64,000 nucleotides of DNA from positions 496,001-560,000 of the forward strand of contig WBMW01005475.1 in the NCBI GenBank assembly GCA_013396635.1, written 5' to 3'. This document shows positions 58,981 to 64,000 of this stretch, piece after piece (the first letter of the stretch is position 1; every line of letters begins with the position of its first letter). Below the pieces are notes generated by a model. It saw nothing but the letters and a program-made list of their open reading frames with translations, did not search any database and had not been told where the DNA came from. The stretch comes from Penelope pileata. Lineage: Eukaryota; Chordata; Aves; Galliformes; Cracidae. The position numbers and the translations under genes were made by a program.

Positions 58981-59689
58981 AAATCTTTAGCCTTAAGAAT
59001 CAGTTGAGGGCTGAAAACCAATCTCATCTCAGCTCCCTTTGTGATTTTCTTCCATTTGTAGCCCAGAGCCCTTCCTGGTAGACCTGGCTGAGGTGGAAGC
59101 CTTCAAACCCCCCAGGCTTGGGTACTGTTCTCACACATTGTAAAAAAGCCTCGGAATTGATATTGGCTCTGAGACACCTCCAAGTCAGGGAGGAGCTGCT
59201 AAAGCCGGTCCAGCTTTTTGTCTGTTGAAACAAATAACTCCGAAAGAGAACAAACCCTTAATGGGCGGTTGAGCACGCCAGCATCTTTATCGCAGGCTGC
59301 AATCTGCAAGCCACGAGGAGGTCGCTTGTGACTAAGAAGTGCATCCCATTGGATAACGAACCATAAATTAAAGAAAAAATAATAAACTTCTGAGTGCTTC
59401 CAGACCGCTGCAGGGAAGAGGAAGGACCAGAACACGATGATGCGAAGGATGCGGGTGAGCACATCCCTTGGGGATGCAGCTTTCCTGAGTTTTTTTCCCT
59501 TTTTTTCCCTCCTGTGCACTGGATGGATGTGGCTGTAATGTCTCTGTTGTGTAGGAGGGGATGCAGACTCTGGACATCCTTTTTAAATAATGCCCAATCT
59601 CTTCTACCTGCAAACTTGGGCAGACAGGCATTTTATTACCTACTTGTGAAGTGATTACGGTTATTAGCTTTACCATGTGCTGTAAAAAT
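58981..59689. other. Repeat-free block, candidate conserved non-coding DNA
   Basis: The part 59225-59400 is AT-balanced and CpG-containing (CATCTTTATCGCAGGC, CCATAAATTAAAGAAAAAAT). A CCGCTGCAG acceptor-like end (about 59416) and a GCGG|GTGAGC donor-like site near 59454 bracket about 38 bases. The overlapping minus frame (59199-59519, 106 codons) has a hydrophobic middle but matches nothing known. Confidence 0.25.
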
Positions 59690-60220
59690 GAATAGTGGAA
59701 TTTAACCTGATTGTGACAACATGGAACGGCACAGAAATCCGGTTATGTAATGTGGCCTGCTCCTAACCAGAAGGGAACCCTCTGAAATGTTATTTTTCCA
59801 GTAGGATGGCTGCTCTGTAATTAAATTTATTAAGTAATATCAAAAGCGTATGGAAATGGAAATGCCATTGGTTCATCGTGAAGCAATTAAGTTTGTTCAA
59901 AAGTGAAGAGCACAGACAGTGATTTCTCATGGCTAGTGCTGAAAAGATGATATCTGCCCCAGCTTATCTGCACATCTATCACACTAGGCTCTTCAGCCAG
60001 CCCATTTCCTTGGCTTATACCTTCAAAACCTTTCTGCCATTATCCTGGGGATTATTTCTCTGCCAAAATGACAAGTAATCCCAAAATTCTCTTGACTGAG
60101 TCTAGGAAGTTATTAGGAATCCACTCATGTGTGACACATTTTTACACGTTATTATCCTATGCAGCTCTTTCCTTTAAAGATTTTACTGCTTGAACAGATC
60201 TGTCCATTTTCAGCCTAATC
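59690..60220. promoter_or_regulatory. Open-frame-free AT-rich block, candidate enhancer
   Basis: No frame of 60 codons or more on either strand between 59676 and 60224. Motifs include GTAATTAAATTTATTAAGTA (59817-59836), GCAATTAAG near 59883, a GATA-type CTTATCTG near 59973 and the T-box-like palindrome TGTGTGACACA (60129-60139). No repeats. Function inferred. Confidence 0.3.
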
Positions 60221-62231
60221 CAGCTACAGAACCTGTTCTAATCTCAGTAATGCTTCTTCTGTTAAACCTCTCCCTCCTCTCTGCCTAACGGAGTTTGGGT
60301 ACCACTTCTCAGCCGCTTTACCCCGAGTCCTTTCCCCAAAGTGCTGCTCTCCGTTCTGGGGCAGTGATGGGAGCAGGACAGGACCCACTGCTGCCTCCTG
60401 CAAGGGCCAGGTCCTGGGGACAACATGGCCAAGGGCTTCCCCCAACCCCAGAGCTCCAGGGCAAATTGTGGAGCTCAGTGCTGAGGCTTCAGGGTGGCCA
60501 CAACCACGTAAGCAAACCAGAGAGCACCTGATTAGTCTTGGCCTAATGAAGCTTTGCTCGTGGGCTGTTCCCACATGGCTGACTTAAGAGGGAAGAAATC
60601 TGTGCCAGAAGAGAAAGGAGTTGCCCATTGCACTCTGAATAAAGGTCTACCAGCCCCTGAGCTGCAGGAGCTAAATTGGCTTCAAACCACGGCAGCCAGG
60701 TCTCCCCAGCTTTGAGCCACAATGGCCAGGTCTACCCACTGCCAAGATGGAGTGGCCAGGTCAACCCGAGCAGCTGCTCATTGCTGCTGTGCAATGGGAT
60801 ATTCCCATACAATGCCTCTCCAGGGACTGGTGTCAGTGCTCAGCAGGGGTTTGCGAGGGGACAGTGGGGCTGCCCATGTTCCCACGTGGCTGCCATTGTC
60901 CCCATGCTGTCCCCACACCTGCCCTGTGCCGCGCTGAGTGCTCGCTGGCTGCAGGAACACTCCAGGTCCTGGTGCAGAAGCAGCTCCTGTGAATGTCTGT
61001 CTTTGCAATCAGGCTCTGGCTTTATTTATTTGTCGTAATCAGCATCTCGCTGTCCAGCAGCCTCTTGTTTCACAGTTGCCATTTGTCTTAATTGCTTTGT
61101 ATTTCCACACCTCTGCTTTGCTGGCAGCGAGCGCATTTCCTCCGGAGCTTTCCTTCCTCTCAACATCTTTCGAGGGAAGCTTCTGCCTTTTCCACAGTCC
61201 CCACTGCCTCTGTGTGTGCTTTCATGGGGGTGGTTTCCAGTTTGCAATTCCTCTTCCTCATGCACAAACACTTCCTTACTTCCATCCCCTTCTTTGCACC
61301 AGAGAGGAAAGCAAACGGGAGCATGCGGCGTGCAGCCGACCTACAGGGAGACGCGTGTGCAAACCAAATGCATTTCCTTCTGGATTTGTTTTGCTTGGGT
61401 ATCACTGACAGTTTGCTGCCCTCTTTGGAGGTAGGATATGGCCTTGACCCCCCTGTGCAATGACCCACGTGGTGCCTTTATGGGTGTAGGGATGAGAGCG
61501 AGCCCAAAGCGTCTGCTGAACTTCAGCTACGTGCTGAAGTATTCTCCTGAGAAAGGCTTTTGGTTACAAATTCTGAGGCTGCTGAAGCTAAAAGCACATT
61601 TGCTAGCCTTTAATCTGCTGCGCCTGCCTTTCTTTCCCGTTTCTCTGTTGCTTTTGTTCCAGGAAAACTTTTTAACTGAAGTCTCAGCCGATGCGGCAGA
61701 GCCACGCTCGGGGCCTTGCCATGAGGGTTTCTGCGCTCGTCTGCGCTTCAAGAAAAAAAGAGCAGGGAGAATGGGAATAAAACGCAAATCAGATGATGTG
61801 AGCCTATAACCCGGCCCGGGACGTCACCGTGCAGACTATTTATTTCAAAGATTCACCCTTTGCCATGGCAACTGGGAGCTGAAGGCACATGCTGTACGCA
61901 GCACAGTGCCCTGCTAAAGCCATTCCCGCGGCCGCCGGGCTCTGGTTACGGCACCTTGCAGGCGGGGGGGCTGCGCTTTGCATCTTTCCATAGGAAACTT
62001 TCCTCCAGGGCCCAGCATTCACTCTGCATTTTATGTGATTGCACAATCCCAGGGCTGCTCCTCCACTTAGGGGAAGGGAGATTTTTTTTCCTTCCCTCCC
62101 CCCCTTTTTAACCCAAATGCTCCAATTCAATGTTGCCATCGTGACCAGCAGTGCTCTGCTTGTGGTCCATCACGAGGGACCGTGGCATGGGGAGATGCTG
62201 CTGGGAGCCAGCATGGGCATCCTCGGGTGGG
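60221..62231. other. No gene recognised; non-coding DNA
   Basis: Includes the 30-bp minisatellite at 60687-60776. Otherwise random frames. C7 and T8 runs lie near 62080-62107. Confidence 0.5.
60687..60776. repeat. Three-copy 30-bp minisatellite
   Basis: CCAGG anchors recur exactly at 60696, 60726 and 60756, within GCAGCCAGGTCTCCCC, TGGCCAGGTCTACCC and TGGCCAGGTCAACCC. The copies are imperfect. Confidence 0.75.
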
Positions 62232-62249
62232 AGAGGGGGGTGGAGGGGG
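62225..62249 (+). other. G-quadruplex-type motif at the minisatellite edge
   Basis: GGG-T-GGG-AGA-GGGGGG-TGGA-GGGGG: at least four G runs with short loops, directly at the start of the purine-rich minisatellite. Confidence 0.45.
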
Positions 62250-62740
62250 AGCATTGATCTCAGAGAGGAGAGCATCACTTGGGGATGGGGGAGCATCACT
62301 TTGAGAGAAGAAGGATTGCTTTTAAAAAGGGGAGTATCACTTCGGGAGGGGGAGCATCACTTTTAGAGGGGGAAACATCAATTTAAGAGGGGGAAACATC
62401 ACTTTGGGAGGGGGAAGCATCATGTTGGATGAAGGAAGCATCACTTGTAGAGGGGGAAGCATGACTTTGGTAGGGAAAGCATCACTTTAGGAGAGAGAGC
62501 ATCACTTTGGGAGGGGGAAGCATCATGTTGGATGAAGGAAGCATCACTTGTAGAGGGGGAAGCATGACTTTGGTAGGGAAAGCATCACTTTAGGAGAGAG
62601 AGCATCACTTTGGGAGGGGGAAGCATCATGTTGGATGAAGGAAGCATCACTTGTAGAGGGGGAAGCATGACTTTGGTAGGGAAAGCATCACTTTAGGAGA
62701 GAGAGCATCACTTTGGGAGGGGGAGCATGGCCTTGGGAGG
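62232..62740. repeat. Purine-rich minisatellite of about 20-bp monomers
   Basis: Tandem monomers close to GAGGGGGAAGCATCACTTTG fill about 500 bp. The left part (to 62405) is made of diverged single monomers, the middle of the higher-order repeat annotated separately, and the right end of one degraded monomer (GGGAGGGGGAGCATGGCC). The + strand is purine-rich throughout. Confidence 0.95.
62406..62714. repeat. 103-bp higher-order repeat, three identical copies
   Basis: Copies start at 62406, 62509 and 62612. All three are identical over 103 bp by eye, and each consists of five diverged monomers of about 20 bp. A fourth copy starts at 62715 but diverges after about 10 bases. Identity between copies with divergence between monomers shows a recent amplification of a five-monomer block. 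Confidence 0.95.
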
Positions 62741-64000
62741 AGTTGATTGGTGCCCAGTGCAGGTTTGGCCAGCTCCATGTGCAATGCAGCAGGAGCTGCC
62801 TTTGCAGCCCTGGCTGCAGCTGCAGGAGCAGGTAGCAAATATCCCGTCCTGGCTCTCTCCCAGTGAGACCACACTTATGATTAATGGGCTTACAAAGAGG
62901 AGCTTCCCCTTCCTCCTCCAGCAGTTATGGTTGGACCACAGCTGTTGCCTCCAGTCCCGAATCCACACATCCTCCTGCTTCCCACCCAGCTCCCTGGCGC
63001 CTGCAGGCACCCAAAGCAAAGCAAAGGGAGGCAATGATCCACCCCAAAACGCAAAACTTGGGGTTGGGCATGGAGGGTGCAGTGCTTGGTTCTGCATTTT
63101 ATACAAAAGAGATGATTGCTCTCACATCTTTTTTTTAATTATTACATTTATAAAAAAAAAAAGGAGGCTTGGCAGAGCCCAAAGAGCTGTTACTCATTTA
63201 GCTAACCAGAGCATGTGGCTGTTTGTGTAGATATTATTTCTCTGGAAACGCTGTTTTCAGTTAATCACTGTGTAACTTGTATTGGATTCTGTGTTTATGT
63301 ACTAGCCAAAGCCTCTTTCTGGGCCTTTATGACATAATTTTGAAGTGTTGAAAAATCAGCTTATTCTCTGCCTTTCACCGTCTGATATTTTGAAGCATTT
63401 TTTCCCCTGTGAAGAAAATCCTCATAAACCACCTCATTCTTCAAGCGAAAGAACAGCTGAGAAAAGAGAGAGGAAGGGCTCATGTTCCTGGCTCATGCAC
63501 GGAGTGGCAACATCCTGCTCCCCTGATAAGCCAGGAGCAGGAGGGATGGTTTCCATTGGAGTTGCTCGGGGAAGCCGTGCCCAAAATCGCTGCTGCAGCT
63601 CGGGGCAGGCAGAGCTGATGGGCAGTGCTGTCCTTTTAGCCTGCAGAAATGAAATATCCCCTGGAATTGCCCTACACCCAGGCTGAATGCCTTTGTGATG
63701 AGGTTTGTGGGACCCTATGGTTTTCTGTGCACCCTGAGCATCGTACTGGTGCAGAACTTAAATGCTTTCTGAATCCTGGAAATCCCCATGGGCAGAGCAA
63801 AGGACATCTCCCATCTCGCTGCTTCACCCCAAGGGCTGTCCCTTCTCTGCAGTGCCACCACCCACGTGTCCCTGTGGCTTTTGGGGACATCAAAGGAAGG
63901 GATGAGCCCCGCGAAACGGCAGCAGACAGAGTTAAAGAGAGACATCTGTCAGCACAGCCAGAGCCCAGCGCTGGGGCTTTCGTAGTAAAAGGGCTTTAGG
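62741..64000. other. No gene recognised; non-coding DNA
   Basis: GC-rich to 63100, then AT-rich with T8 at 63129-63136 and A11 at 63152-63162. Random frames only. No CR1. Confidence 0.5.

Noticed and set aside
59199..59519. Minus-strand frame with a hydrophobic middle suggesting a membrane protein
   Set aside because: Hydrophobicity comes from an A/T-rich stretch; no family match and no gene structure.
1..64000. tRNA, rRNA, snRNA, CRISPR, LTR-retrovirus or bacterial mobile elements
   Set aside because: No B-box-like TTCRANNC context with a cloverleaf, no direct-repeat spacer array, and no paired LTRs or retroviral frames were seen.

Overview
This window reads as vertebrate nuclear DNA from a bird, most likely a galliform or close relative. 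The evidence is a set of truncated CR1 LINE fragments whose conserved 3' end can be read directly (for example at 7714, 16816, 50151, 52200 and 54114). No other interspersed repeat family could be recognised. Base composition is moderate to GC-rich, open frames are short and stop-ridden on both strands, and there are no bacterial-style gene arrays. Species and chromosome cannot be fixed from the sequence alone.

I find no protein-coding gene, tRNA, rRNA, other structured RNA or CRISPR array that I can support. The many short open frames do not resemble any protein family I recognise. The window is best described as intergenic or intronic sequence. It holds a low density of CR1 fragments, one assembly gap, several minisatellites and microsatellites, a few small CpG-island-like patches, and AT-rich, motif-dense blocks that look like distal regulatory DNA. 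A hand count of 11 sampled rows gives 172 T against 127 A on the + strand. That is weakly compatible with + strand transcription but not proof.

Layout. 1-7675: non-coding, with a perfect 18-bp palindrome rich in GAA/TTC near 3.96 kb and a paired AP-1 site near 5.44 kb. 7676-8435: two diverged copies of a 294-bp segment flanking a 64-base N gap, the left copy followed by an extra CR1. 8436-29860: mostly featureless, with CpG-rich patches at 15.4 and 26.9-27.3 kb and a striking 456-bp CpG-free stretch near 28.2-28.6 kb. 29860-41200: AT-rich candidate regulatory blocks at about 29.9, 31.8, 34.3, 36.9, 38.1 and 39.7 kb. 41200-42771: a CpG-rich patch, a candidate terminal exon and the longest open frame (294 codons, minus strand). 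42772-54114: candidate regulatory blocks, including a SOX/POU-type composite motif cluster near 46.2 kb, and four CR1 fragments. 54115-62230: candidate regulatory blocks at 57.1 and 59.7-60.2 kb and a CpG-rich patch of only average GC at 58.6-59.0 kb. 62232-62740: a purine-rich minisatellite that contains a 103-bp higher-order repeat in three identical copies.

The most interesting signals are the SOX/POU motif cluster, the higher-order minisatellite, the duplication around the gap and the CpG-rich/CpG-free contrasts. Regulatory and exon calls are inferences from motif content and need alignment or expression data to confirm.
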